A stretch of 64,000 bases of DNA from Chrysaora quinquecirrha (taxonomy: Eukaryota; Cnidaria; Scyphozoa; Semaeostomeae; Pelagiidae). A program made the position numbers and the translations under genes. Of the stretch, positions 10,745-20,040 are shown one piece after another. The stretch's first letter is position 1; every line of letters starts with the position of its first letter. The notes below the pieces were generated by a model, which saw only the letters and a program-made list of their open reading frames with translations, was not told the DNA's origin and ran no database searches. The stretch covers positions 105,750 through 169,749 of the forward strand of contig JACTAT010000021.1 of NCBI GenBank assembly GCA_014526335.1. The letters run 5' to 3'.

Positions 10745-11189
10745 TTGGTTAACAATCAGCACCTAATGGGTCGGTGTTTTTCAATACCCTGGTTTTATTT
10801 GGGAGAAGGACATTTGTCTTATTTGGGAATCTTGGAAAAATCCATTAGTTTTGGCTATTTGATTCTCTATGGTCAGCAGTTCACAACAACTTAAGGTCGC
10901 CTTTATTGGTCACGTGAGAGGCATGTTCTCCACTTGTTGGAGGTTAATGACTTTGATGTCATTCTCATTGTTAATTTGAAAAGTGGTTTACAAAGACTAC
11001 AGTTATGATTGGAAAGGAAAGATACCTACTCATAATGCTCATTCGGGAGCTCAGTATGGTCAAGGCTTAATGACTGAAGGGTCCTTCCCTATTGTTATCC
11101 TTTTAGAAAGATTAGCTTCTTTTCGAGATTCTACATTTTTAGGTCCCCATTGTGGCTTATCTGGTATATACACGTGCTAGCATATACTG

Positions 11190-11590
11190 TTAGCAACCTT
11201 AAGAGGCTATAACTGTTAGGTCACCATCTTGGCTATTTTTGGACATACCTTCCTGGGATGGGCAGTTAATAACTGTAAGGTCCCTTTTTGTTCATCTTGG
11301 AGATATATTGTCCTTTCAAAGGTTAATAACTATAAGGTCCATCTTATTGCTAATTCTGGGATGGAGGTGCTCCTTTTCGGAGATCATAACTGTTAGGTCA
11401 CCATCATGGCTGATCTGGGACACAAGGATTTTTAGGCAGTTTATCATATCGAGAAAGTTAATAACTGCAAGGTCCCTACTTTTCAACGTGGGAGATGTTC
11501 TCCTTTCAAAGGTTAATAACTGTAAGGTCCACCTTTTGTTAATTATGGAGACATAAATGCTCCTTTTCCGAACTTATAACGGTTAGATCA
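11190..11590. repeat. Minisatellite, AATAACTGTAAGGTCC motif
   Basis: The motif GGTTAATAACTGTAAGGTCC recurs about six times with irregular spacing of roughly 55-80 bp, alternating with ATAACTGTTAGGTCACCATC. Degenerate and non-coding. Confidence 0.7.
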
Positions 11591-11639
11591 CCGCTATGGC
11601 TAGTCTGGCCTTTAGGTCGCGTCAATGATAGGGTGGACA

Positions 11640-11960
11640 TATCGCTCTCTGTGGCTGTGGTTCATGGCCATCAGGTAATCACCAATTTCAATATTGGAGA
11701 TATCATTCTCCGTGGCGGAAGTTAATGAGTGTAAGGTCATCCTTAATGTTTTTTATGTTTTTGGAGATATCGTTCTCCGCGGCGGAGGTCAATGGCCTCG
11801 GTAATCATCAATTCAATATTGGAGTTATCGTTCTCCCTGGCAGAGGTTGATGGCCTCAGGTAATCATCAATTTCAATATTGAGATATCGTTCTCCGTGGC
11901 GGAGGTTAATGGCTGTCAGGTCATCCTCAGTCTTAATGTTTTTTGGAGATATTGTTCTCC
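11640..11960. repeat. Minisatellite, GGAGATATCGTTCTCCGTGG motif
   Basis: About five degenerate units of 60-90 bp built around GGAGATATCGTTCTCCGTGG followed by CGGAGGTTAATGGC and an AT-rich ATCAATTTCAATATT segment. It merges into the next minisatellite through the shared GGCGGAGGTTAATGG sequence. Confidence 0.7.
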
Positions 11961-12204
11961 TTCTGCACTAAAGCTTTGTACCGTTCAAATATGTTCCTGT
12001 GTGTGTGTATATTTTCTCTCGCTTATGTACTTCTTTTACGTGTGTCTGTTTTTCCAGTTGATGCTTTCGGAGAGCATTCTCTCTTCATTTTATTCTGCGC
12101 TTTAGATTTTCTCTAGGTTTTTCAGTTTAGTGGTCATCTGTTCTTACAGCTCTGGTCACTATTCTGGACTACTCCCGATGGGAGTTACCATAAAAGTATG
12201 TTTA

Positions 12205-12490
12205 AGAGGTTAATGGCCGTCAGGTCATCCTCAATGTTAACGATTGGCGGAGGTTGTTAAGACCGGTTGGTCTTCATCAACGCTATTTATTGAATGAGGT
12301 TGTTAAGACCGGTTGGTCTTCCTCAAAGTTATTGATTGGCGGAGGTTTAAAAGACCGGTTGGTCTTCCTCAATGTTAATGATTGGCGGAGGTTATTAAGA
12401 CCGGTTGGTCTTCCTCAATGTTAATGTTTGGCGGAGGTTATAAAGACCGGTTGGTCTTCCTCAAAATTAATGCTTGGACATATCGTTCTC
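12205..12490. repeat. Minisatellite with AAGACC-GGTT-GGTCTT hairpins
   Basis: Five units of about 56-60 bp, each with AAGACCGGTTGGTCTT (6 bp arms, 4 nt loop), then CCTCAATGTTAATGATTGG and CGGAGGTTRT. The repeats are well conserved compared with the preceding minisatellites. Confidence 0.8.
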
Positions 12491-12778
12491 AGTGGTGGAG
12501 GTAATGTATATGGTTTGTATAATATATACTTCTCAGGTTATGCGCGCTTCAGGTATTCCTTTCACGGGCGCATTTGCTTTGCTGGCAGCCGTTGCGGTGA
12601 AAGTGGTGGAGGCGTAAACGCACAGATCTTTGATTGAGGCTTCAGCCGATGATGTGCAGATCTTTGGTGCGGCGCAGGTATTCTTTCTCTTGGGCCAGTT
12701 TAGGATGCGTTGCTTGGTGGTGTTTTTCTCGCTTCCCTCTGCCTTTGCTTTGGGGGGTTGGGGGAGCTTCGCTCTTGG

Positions 12779-13002
12779 CGGAAAAAACTTCGTTTCTTCG
12801 TCAACCCCCCAGAAGCGAAGGGCATTTTGGCATTGGGCTGGCACACTGACCGCCCATTCTGAAGTTCCGATGATGAGAAAAACATCACCAGATCTCAGTT
12901 GAGAGACAATGGTGGCTACACAGCGCTGAGGGACTTCTTTTGCATAGCCAATTGCTATTGCTTCCATGCCGTTATTGCCTTCCCTGGAACAAATATTAAG
13001 GC
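12779..13002. repeat. 224 bp duplicated module A, copy 1
   Basis: Direct duplicate of 13,415-13,635 with about two mismatches. It runs from GGAAAAAACTTCGTTTCTTC to ACAAATATTAA. In this copy it is followed directly by module B. A minus-strand frame over it reads MEAIAIGYAKEVPQRCVATI, then SGDVFLIIGTSEWAVSVPAQ, but homology to a known family is not established. Confidence 0.85.
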
Positions 13003-13296
13003 ACGACTAAATGCAATTTATTCGGGTTTAATATGTGACAGGGGCTTTTATGTTATTATTGCCCTCTTGCATCGCATTAGAGGTAGAGAAGCTTTTCAGG
13101 TGTCTCATGATTGGTGGAAGCTTTTTCATACAAAGCGATTCCTTATACAGCAGTGTTGCTATGGTGAATCGGGTTAACTCGTGCGTTTAAATTTGGCAGC
13201 TATAAATTTTGCCACGCGGTCTGTGCTTATCATTAAAACTGAACATGAACTGTGAACGGAGAACGTTTCAAAGTTCTTGACAAGCAGATTTTTGTC
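12999..13296. repeat. 298 bp duplicated module B, copy 2
   Basis: Nearly identical partner of 8,199-8,497. Here it lies between the two copies of module A; after CAGATTTTTGTC the sequence diverges completely from copy 1. Confidence 0.85.
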
Positions 13297-13414
13297 CCAC
13301 CCACCCTCCCTGCTTGCTTGGTTTAGGTGCTTGCTTTCTTTTTCACTCTTTTCATGCTTTCGACTAGTGTCCTCGGGCTCTGGTTGTCGGCATGGACATA
13401 GTGTGCTGGTCTGC

Positions 13415-13635
13415 GGAAAAAACTTCGTTTCTTCGTCAACCCCCCAGAAGCGAAGGGCATTTTGGCATTGGGCTGGCACACTGACCGCCCATTCTGAAGT
13501 TCTGATGATGAGAAAAACATCACCAGATCTCAGTTGAGAGACAATGGTGGCTACACAGCGCTGAGGGACTTCTTTTGCATAGCCAATTGCTATTGCTTCC
13601 ATGCCGTTATTGCCTTCCCTGGAACAAATATTAAC
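13415..13635. repeat. Duplicated module A, copy 2
   Basis: Direct copy of 12,779-13,002. It is followed by the hairpin array instead of module B, so modules A, B and the hairpins have been shuffled as blocks. Confidence 0.85.
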
Positions 13636-13654
13636 GTTATTTACGATATAAAAA

Positions 13655-14015
13655 ACCCAGTTCCGCGTTTTCGAGTACAGCTCACCTCTACTCGAAAGCG
13701 GAACTATAAACGATATTTACGATAAAAAACCCAGTTCCGCGTTTTGGTAGAGGTGAGCTGTACTCGAAAACACGGAACTGGGTTTTTATAAATATCGTTT
13801 TTATAGTTCCGCGTTTTCGAGTAGAGGTGAGCTGTACTAGAAAACACGGAACTGGGTTTTTTATATCGTAAGTATGGTTTTTATATAGTTCCGCGTTTTC
13901 GAGTAGAGGTGAGCTGTACACGAAAACACGGAACTGAGTTTTTTATATGAAAATATGGTTTTTATATAGTTCCGCGTTTTCGAGTAGAGGTGAGCTGTAC
14001 TCGAAAACACGTAAC
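13655..14015. repeat. Array of five short hairpins
   Basis: Each unit has GTTCCGCGTTTTCGAGTA, a conserved 11-nt loop GAGGTGAGCTG, and TACTCGAAAACACGGAAC, giving an 18 bp near-perfect stem. Copies are separated by about 45-50 bp of AT-rich spacer (TGGGTTTTTTATATC-type). The first copy is inverted relative to the others and one has lost part of an arm. A further copy is at 8,143. Confidence 0.85.
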
Positions 14016-14253
14016 TGCAATCCTTCACAAAAATTATGAGACTTGTCATCAGAAAATGAGAAAATGGCTCCCCTCCCCCCTATAGAGCAATGTTGTTGGT
14101 AATCAAGTTAAAATTTTGCGGCACAATGCTTCTCCTAACAACAACATTGCTTGGAGGGGGGTGGGGAGACACGAAATAGGAAAAACTGCCAAAAAATTGT
14201 ACAGTTCGCAAAAATTGACTTGAGTCTCAGTATATTTTGTGAAGGATTGTCTT
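14016..14253. mobile_element. Tc1-type MITE, left flank of the Rep-element array
   Basis: TIRs CAATCCTTCACAAAA on the left and its reverse complement on the right (right arm continues inward as ATATACTGAGACTC). The interior has a C-rich and CAATGTTG arm facing a CAACATTG and G-rich arm. It is about 95% like the copy at 21,471 and in the same orientation. Non-coding. Its right end abuts GTCTTAAAAGAATGAG, the first bases of unit 1. Confidence 0.8.
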
Positions 14254-14811
14254 AAAAGAATGAGAGACTTGTAATTTGGAGTCAGGATAATCTGAAGTGA
14301 AGACCGTTTTCTATTTCGTAAATGACATGGAAAAGCTATGAGCTCAACAGATAAATGGGTTTCACACTTTGGTTGACCATTTCTGCATACCAATTTGGGT
14401 GGGTGGGGACGTCTTCCAGGGACGTCCAGGGCTAAAGTGACTATTAGGAATTTTTCAAAACAATTTGGAAAAATTTTTAATAACCACTGTGGAAAGATCA
14501 TTTTCTCTTTAACAACTTTCGCATTGCTTCTAGACACGCTTGTTTCTGAAATAACTCTATCTAATGTTCAATCATAGTGTGGAACGTATCTTTGAATTGT
14601 ACTCGTTTTCTTTACAAAACGTTTTACCAAGTGCCTTTTCCTTATTCTTGCAACTAGCATTGAATAAAGAACTCATATTTAGGCAAGGGTGATAGGGTTT
14701 TTTGAAGCTCATAGCCTTTTCCTGTCTCCAAAGCCAAACTTCCTTGCTGGTATATAACATAGACAAAAAATATAGTATAATGAAGTGAGGATTCTTTAAA
14801 AAATGCAGATT

Positions 14812-14823
14812 CCTTCACAAAAT
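14812..14823 (+). promoter_or_regulatory. TIR-like core overlapping the transposase start
   Basis: CCTTCACAAAAT is identical to the core of the TIR in the MITEs at 14,016 and 21,471, and is preceded by CAGATT, close to their CAGACAAT. The transposase ATG (14,822) overlaps its end. This suggests the transposase recognises that MITE family, or that the gene was inserted next to a TIR. Confidence 0.4.
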
Positions 14824-15930
14824 GAGGCCTGCCACCAAGCTTCAACGAGTTCCACTGAGCGTTTCAGTACATTGGCGCTATCTTCATCAAGATAACAAGA
14901 AAACATGGAGAGAGATATCAAGTGTGAAAGGCTATAGCAAATATTCCAAGGCAACTATTTGTAGACACATGAAAAGACCAATAGCTGACACAGTGATTGA
15001 CAAGAGAAAGGATAACAAAGGACGTCCTCAAAAGCTGACAGCGCGAGACAAACGCAACATCTTACGGAAAGTTGAGATCCTGCGTAGAGACTACGGCTAT
15101 TTTACAACAAAACGACTTAAGGTCTTTGCTGGCGTACCAACGTCTGTTTCAGATGAGACTGTTAAGCGAGTACTTAGAGCAGCTGGATTTAAGTATACTC
15201 ATTCACGTAAAAAGGGGGTGCTAAGTAGACAAGATTTGGGAAAACGATACAGGTTTGCAAAGAAGGTTCGCCAAAAACTAAATTCGACCCTATGGACAGA
15301 AAGCATGTCATTTTATCTGGACGGCGTTGGCTTCACCCACAAATATAATCCCCATGATCAGGCATTTGCACCGAGAACAATGGCCTGGCGGAAACCCTCG
15401 GATGGTCTAAGCTACAATCAACGTCAAAGGGCTCGCATGAAGGCAGCGGTGGTAGGACGGCCAACTTTTTCGTTGCAATAGCATACAATAAAGGTGTAAT
15501 GCTTGCAGAACAATACGAAGGACAGCTCAATGGTCAGAAATTCGCAGATTTTGTCCGGGAACAATTTCCGACTCTTTTTGAAAATAGCTGCAACAAGAAA
15601 GGCAAACTGTTCTTACAAGATGGAGACCCTTCGCAAAATAGCCGAAAAGCACAAGATGCAATGTCCCAAGTTGGCGCAAGGAAGTTCACCATTCCTGCTC
15701 GAAGTCCAGAACTGAATCCCATCGAGAACATTTTTCATAATGTGAAAAGGCAACTGCAAGATGAAGCACTATATAATAAGATTACCAAGGAAACATATTC
15801 ACAGTTTTGTGCAAGGGTCAGAACGACTTTGTTGAACTATTCACCAGAAGTTATTGATAAGACAATTGAATCTATGGACAAACGCATAGACATGGTGATC
15901 AGGTCAAAAGGACAAAGAATTAAATATTGA
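14822..15930 (+). pseudogene. Tc1-like DD34E transposase (one frameshift)
   Basis: This is a cut-and-paste transposase of the Tc1/IS630 superfamily. The first frame (14,822-15,481) holds the helix-turn-helix DNA-binding half (TWREISSVKGYSKYSKATIC, then the GRPQKLTARDKRNI hook motif) and the first catalytic Asp in SFYLDGVGFTHK. The second frame (to 15,930) holds LFLQDGDPSQNS with the second Asp and SPELNPIENIFHNVKRQL with the catalytic Glu. There are 34 residues between the last two acidic residues, hence DD34E. The two frames meet at a T5 run near 15,466, so a single 1-nt indel separates them; it may be real or an assembly error. Full length would be about 365 residues, normal for the family. 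It is present only in unit 1. It may be a nested insertion or a second gene of the element. Confidence 0.88.
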
Positions 15931-16097
15931 TAATTGTCATTCCTTTCAAGTTTATGTGCACAATTTGAAATCCCTTATATCTTTCAGTCGATAAAAAGTG
16001 GACACAGTATCATCTTTAGTGTATATAATTATATAACTCTGTAATAATTTATTAGATTTCTGAGATGAGGGTGCAATTCCACATTATCCGTTTTCGT

Positions 16098-16335
16098 CGT
16101 GTTACCCACGTGTTACCCACGAGTTACTAACGTGTTACTGTGAACACCAATATGCTTTTCAGTGCAATCCGACGTGTTACCACGAGTTACTCTCTAAATA
16201 TAGAAAAAATTATTGCTTCTTTATATATTTTATTTTCTAGCAGTAACTCGTGGTAACACGTTAAATTTTACTGAAAGGCATATTGCTCTTCCTAGTAACA
16301 CGTTAGTAACTCGTGGGTAACACGTGAGTAACACG
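16098..16335. other. Origin-like hairpin with GTTAC iterons, unit 1
   Basis: Two 94 nt arms (16,098-16,191 and 16,242-16,335) are imperfect inverted repeats around a 50 nt AT-rich loop. Each arm contains CGTGTTACCCACGAGTTACT-type repeats: GTGTTACCCAC, ACGAGTTACT and ACGTGTTACT occur several times in alternating phase. Outside the right arm follows ACGTACGTACGT. Hairpins with direct repeats read by a Rep protein are the hallmark of rolling-circle and rolling-hairpin origins. No canonical CRESS nonanucleotide is obvious in the loop. Confidence 0.7.
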
Positions 16336-16630
16336 TACGTACGTATATGGATCGTTCTGGGATCAAGAATACATAAGCTAATTTCGTAAATATATAGTCA
16401 AGTAAAGACAAGACGAAAATAAATACACAAAACCTTTTTTCAACGTTTCACTAGGGAAACTTAAAAAAGTTTAGTATATTTCTTGTTGTCTTATCTTGGT
16501 AACATGTATCTATATAATCTATATAGATACGTCTATGTGTTTCTATAGGTAAGCATAATTCCTTAAATGTTAGCATTCCTAAAAGTCCCTAGCATTTCAA
16601 AGTCTGTGCATTGTGATTTTCCTCTCGGGT

Positions 16631-17059
16631 TCATTCTCCAGCCAGCAATACAAGCCTAGCAAAGCAACTGCCACATGGTTTCAAATTATTCTGATTCTTT
16701 TCCTCGAATGCATGTTTAAACCGAATCATTCTCCATCGACTGTTCATCATCTCTGTCTCTCGCTCATCTTCCACATTGAATGGACCTTTGAACACTATTG
16801 GAGCTTTTGTCGTTGCAAAGATTGGGACGTCTGACGTTATGGCAACGTCAGTGGAGAAATGATTCTTCGGAGCTGGTAACTTTACTGTTTCACCTTCGAG
16901 TAGAAGCAGGAGATCTTTCCACGATATCACATCTTTGCTGAAGCGAAAATCCTGCAGCACAATTACTTCAGCTTTATCGGCGCCTACCCAGGCGTACTTA
17001 TCATTGGCTGGGTTGTCAAAAAGTCTGTCCCCAAAGATGCATTTGAGAGGCTTCAACAT
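16631..17059 (-). pseudogene. SF3 helicase C-terminal part of Rep (second frame)
   Basis: This frame continues the Rep protein after a frameshift. It begins just after the Walker A region and shows a Walker B-like EVIVLQDFRFS, then the SF3 motif C region TDVAITSDVPIFATTKAP and an Arg-rich RWRMIRFKH. In Rep proteins of the CRESS and parvovirus type this domain is the 3'-5' helicase that opens the origin. It overlaps the upstream frame by 44 bp; the break maps to an A8 run (coding strand) at 17,065-17,072. Confidence 0.75.
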
Positions 17060-17990
17060 AAATGTTTTTTTTGGCGCAGTTTGAGCGGCCGTAGATCATT
17101 AAATTCCAGAACTTGCCTCGACCTTGAGCGAGAAGGTCGAAAAGGTACGACGAAAAAACTGCTGGCTCTATGTCGTTCAGCAACAAAACTTCAATGGCAC
17201 ACTGAAACCAATCGGTATTGCAACCTTCAATACAAGATTTGGTCGCCGCATCTCTAACTTTGTTGATCCTGCTGACCTTGTCACGTGCTAAATCTGATGA
17301 CGCTTGCTGCAGCATCCAAGACTTGCTGAGCAGCTCGTCTATGAATTTCTGCGTTCGCGAAAACAAGAAATTAGCCAGGTCACATTCACCGTTCTTCTTT
17401 CGATCATCAGCCTTTGAAAATAGCTCCTGTATGCCTCTTATATTGTGGCGTAAAATGAAGTCGGAAACCTCCAGGTTGCTGAGACGCCTCTTTGCCTTGC
17501 TGCTCTTACGTGCTGCTGATTCTTGCATATCACCTGTCCATTTTCTTTTCTTGCTGGCCTCTCGATGAGCTGTCGTAGAAGCTTTAGTGCGTGGAGATCC
17601 TACTTCTGAAAGATCAGGATGACTTTCGCTGAGTACAACCTCCTTGTCAGACTTGCAGACGTCGCGATAGGCATATATGTAATGGTTATGGGTGTCTGAG
17701 AAGTTGACCACTATACCATACTTCTTTGTGATCTCATTTTTCACTGCCAGCCACTTTTTCACATCACTCAACTTAATGCAGCAGTGGTAGTGAAAGCCAT
17801 GATCCTCGTGGGACTCCTTGCAACAGGCCCAGTATGAAACTTTTGCTCGACTCTTCCCCGCATTAAACTCGCTTTCCAGCATTTTCCCAAAACTTTCTCT
17901 TCTTGGAAACTTATTTATATCAGCTTGTGAGTATGTAATCAGATACTGACGCCTTCCCACATGAGTATTTTGTAATTCGCTTTCAGACAT
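17016..17990 (-). pseudogene. Rep protein: HUH endonuclease and start of SF3 helicase
   Basis: A replication initiator of the HUH class. I take the Met at 17,990 as start because it lies just before the conserved domain; the frame is open to 18,185, but the extra N terminus is hydrophobic and unlike Rep. Motif I is RQYLITYSQAD, motif II is GFHYHCCIKL (the metal-binding HxH), and motif III is YIYAYRDVCKSD with the candidate catalytic Tyr. A linker rich in Lys/Arg and Ser follows (KKRKWTGDM, ARKSSKAKRRL; possible nuclear localisation), then an alpha-helical region and a Walker A-like LMIYGRSNCAK. The frame then shifts at an A8 run. The family cleaves one DNA strand at an origin, links to it by Tyr and drives rolling-circle replication. 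Found only in unit 1 of the array. It could be a domesticated virus-derived element or a transposon; not a typical Helitron, as no SF1 helicase is seen. Confidence 0.85.
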
Positions 17991-18610
17991 TTTAAATGTA
18001 GTAGAAGGATACAAGAGAACGAGCAGTGGTGTGTTTGCAATCCTAACCGAAATTTTGAAAATGCGCGCAAAAATGCTCACGTGAAAATGAACTTCATGTA
18101 GAATATCACGAAAATTTGCATAAAACAACAACAGGAAGTTTACTGTAATTATCTTTCCTTTCGAGAGAGAAGCTAATTGCAACAAATTGCAACAGCAGCT
18201 CTGCTCTCATTCTCTCTCCCAAATTGCTTGCAGTTTTTAAAGTCAGTTGAAGACAACACTTGACCTGTCTCATTCGTAAGTAACTTGGTATATTTATTGC
18301 AATTGTACCTACTGTATAACAATTTATGGACACATATCGTCAACGTCAACTGAATGCAAATATTATCATGGGCCTAACACGCAGATTGCGTTTGTTTTTC
18401 TTATTACCACAGTAATTATACAACTCGAGGAAAGTGTAATAAAACATGTCTCAGTAATACGTCGTTTCTCCTAATTATAATCATATATCAAGCGCTAATT
18501 ATATTCTGTTCCTCTGCCCTAGTACATAATAGTTGCCGAAATAGAAATTAAAAAACAAAACTGCAACTCATAGAGTAGGGAACCCTTTCACAAATTTTTT
18601 AAAATTCAGA

Positions 18611-20040
18611 CAGTCTTAGAAGAATGAAAGACATGTAATTTGGAGTCAGGATAATCTGAAGTGAAGACCGCTCTCTATTTCGTAAATTACAAGGAAAAGC
18701 CATGAGCTCAACAGATTAATGGGTTTCACAATTTGGTTGACCATTTCTGCATACCAATTTGGGTGGGTGGGGACGTTTTGCAGGGACGTCCAGGGCCAAA
18801 GTGACTGTTAGGAATTTTTCAAAACAATTCGGAAAAATTTTTCATAACCACTGTCGGAAGATCGTCCTCTCTTGTGTAATAAAATCATCATATGTAATCA
18901 TGATTATTGTATATAATTATATGCCTCTGTAATAATTTATTAGATGTCTGAGATGAGGTTGCAATTCCACATTATCCGTTTTCGTCATGTTACCCACGTG
19001 TTACCCACGAGTTACTAACGTGTTACTGTGGACACCAATATGCTTTTCAGTGCGATCCGACGTGTTACTACGAGTTACTCTCTAAATATAGAAAAAGTTA
19101 ATGCTTCTTTATATTTTTTATTTTTTAGCAGTAACTCGTGGTAACACGTCAAATTTTACTGAAAGGCATTTTGCTCTTCCTAGTAACACGTTAGTAACTC
19201 GTGGGTAACACGTGAGTAACACGTACGTACATATATAGATCCTGCTGGGAACAAGAATACATAAGCTAATTTCCTAAATATATAGTTAAGTAAAGACAAG
19301 ACGAAAATAAATACACGAAACCTTTTTTCAAAGTTTAACTAGGGAAACTTGAAAATGTTAGGTATATTTCTTGTCGTCTTATCTTGGTAGCATGTGTCTA
19401 TATAATCTATATAGATACGTGTACATGTTTTTATAGGTAAGCATAATTACTTAAATGTTAGCATTCCTTAAAATCCCTAGCATTTCAAAGTCTGTGCGTT
19501 GTGATTGTCCTCTCGTCTTCACATCACGAAAATATCACGAAAATTTGCATAAAACAACAACAGGAAGTTTACTTTAATTATCTTTTGTTTCGAGATAGAA
19601 GCTAATTGCAACAAATTGCAACAACAGCTCTGCTCTCATTCTCTCTCCCAAAATGCGTGCAGTTTTTAAAGTCAGTTGAAGATTACACTTGACCTGTCTC
19701 ACTCGTAAGTAACTAGGTTTATTTATTGCAATTGTACCTACTGTATAATTATTTATGGATACATATCGTCAACGTCAACTGAATGCAAATTATATCATGG
19801 GCCTAACACGCAGATTGCGTTTGTTTTTCTTATTACCACCGTAATTATACAACTCGAGGAAAGTGTAATAAAACATGTCTCAGTAATACGTCGTTTATCC
19901 TAATTATAATCATATATTAAGTGCTAATTATATTCTGTTCCTCTGCCCTAGTACATACTAGTTGCCGAAATAGAAATTAAAAAACAAAACTGCAACTCAT
20001 AGAGTAGGGAACCCTTTCACAAATTTTTTAAAATTCAGAC
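18611..20040. mobile_element. Rep element, unit 2 (internally deleted, about 1.43 kb)
   Basis: Same order of shared blocks as unit 1 but lacking the transposase segment (junction near 18,870-18,900) and the Rep gene (junction near 19,515). It retains the origin-like hairpin and the ACAACAACAGGAAGTTTACT segment that lies upstream of the Rep start. About 97% like unit 3. Non-coding. Confidence 0.85.
18986..19223. other. Origin-like hairpin, unit 2
   Basis: Equivalent of the unit 1 hairpin, arms 18,986-19,079 and 19,130-19,223. The iteron spacing and the loop are conserved although the coding genes have been lost, suggesting that the hairpin is what the replication or integration machinery needs. 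Confidence 0.7.

Larger units (their letters stand above)
14252..18610. mobile_element. Rep/transposase element, unit 1 (full-length)
   Basis: The first of three head-to-tail units. It starts GTCTTA-AAGAATGAGAGAC and ends TTTAAAATTCAGA. Shared sequence with units 2 and 3 covers 14,254-14,506, about 16,017-16,620 and about 18,095-18,610. Two stretches are unique to this unit: 14,507-16,016 (Tc1-like transposase, plus strand) and about 16,625-18,095 (Rep, minus strand). The origin-like hairpin at 16,098-16,335 lies between the two genes. I infer a mobile replicon; both genes are frameshifted, so this copy is not intact. Confidence 0.75.

Noticed and set aside
12533..12967. Minus-strand frame with SGDVFLIIGTSEWAVSVPAQ, which recalls the GTS motif of sirtuins
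   Set aside because: Only this short stretch is similar; no NAD-binding GAG motif, catalytic His or zinc ribbon is seen nearby, and the second copy (13,174-13,602) diverges outside the duplicated block.
13655..14015. CRISPR array
   Set aside because: Repeats are palindromic hairpins with similar AT-rich spacers, one copy is inverted, there are no cas genes, and the genome is clearly eukaryotic.
18186..18333. N-terminal extension or upstream exon of Rep
   Set aside because: The frame upstream of 17,990 is hydrophobic and part of it lies in backbone that units 2 and 3 also keep without a Rep gene.
16018..18610. Helitron
   Set aside because: The Rep is followed by an SF3-type, not SF1 Pif1-like, helicase, and I see no TC start or CTRR hairpin end.
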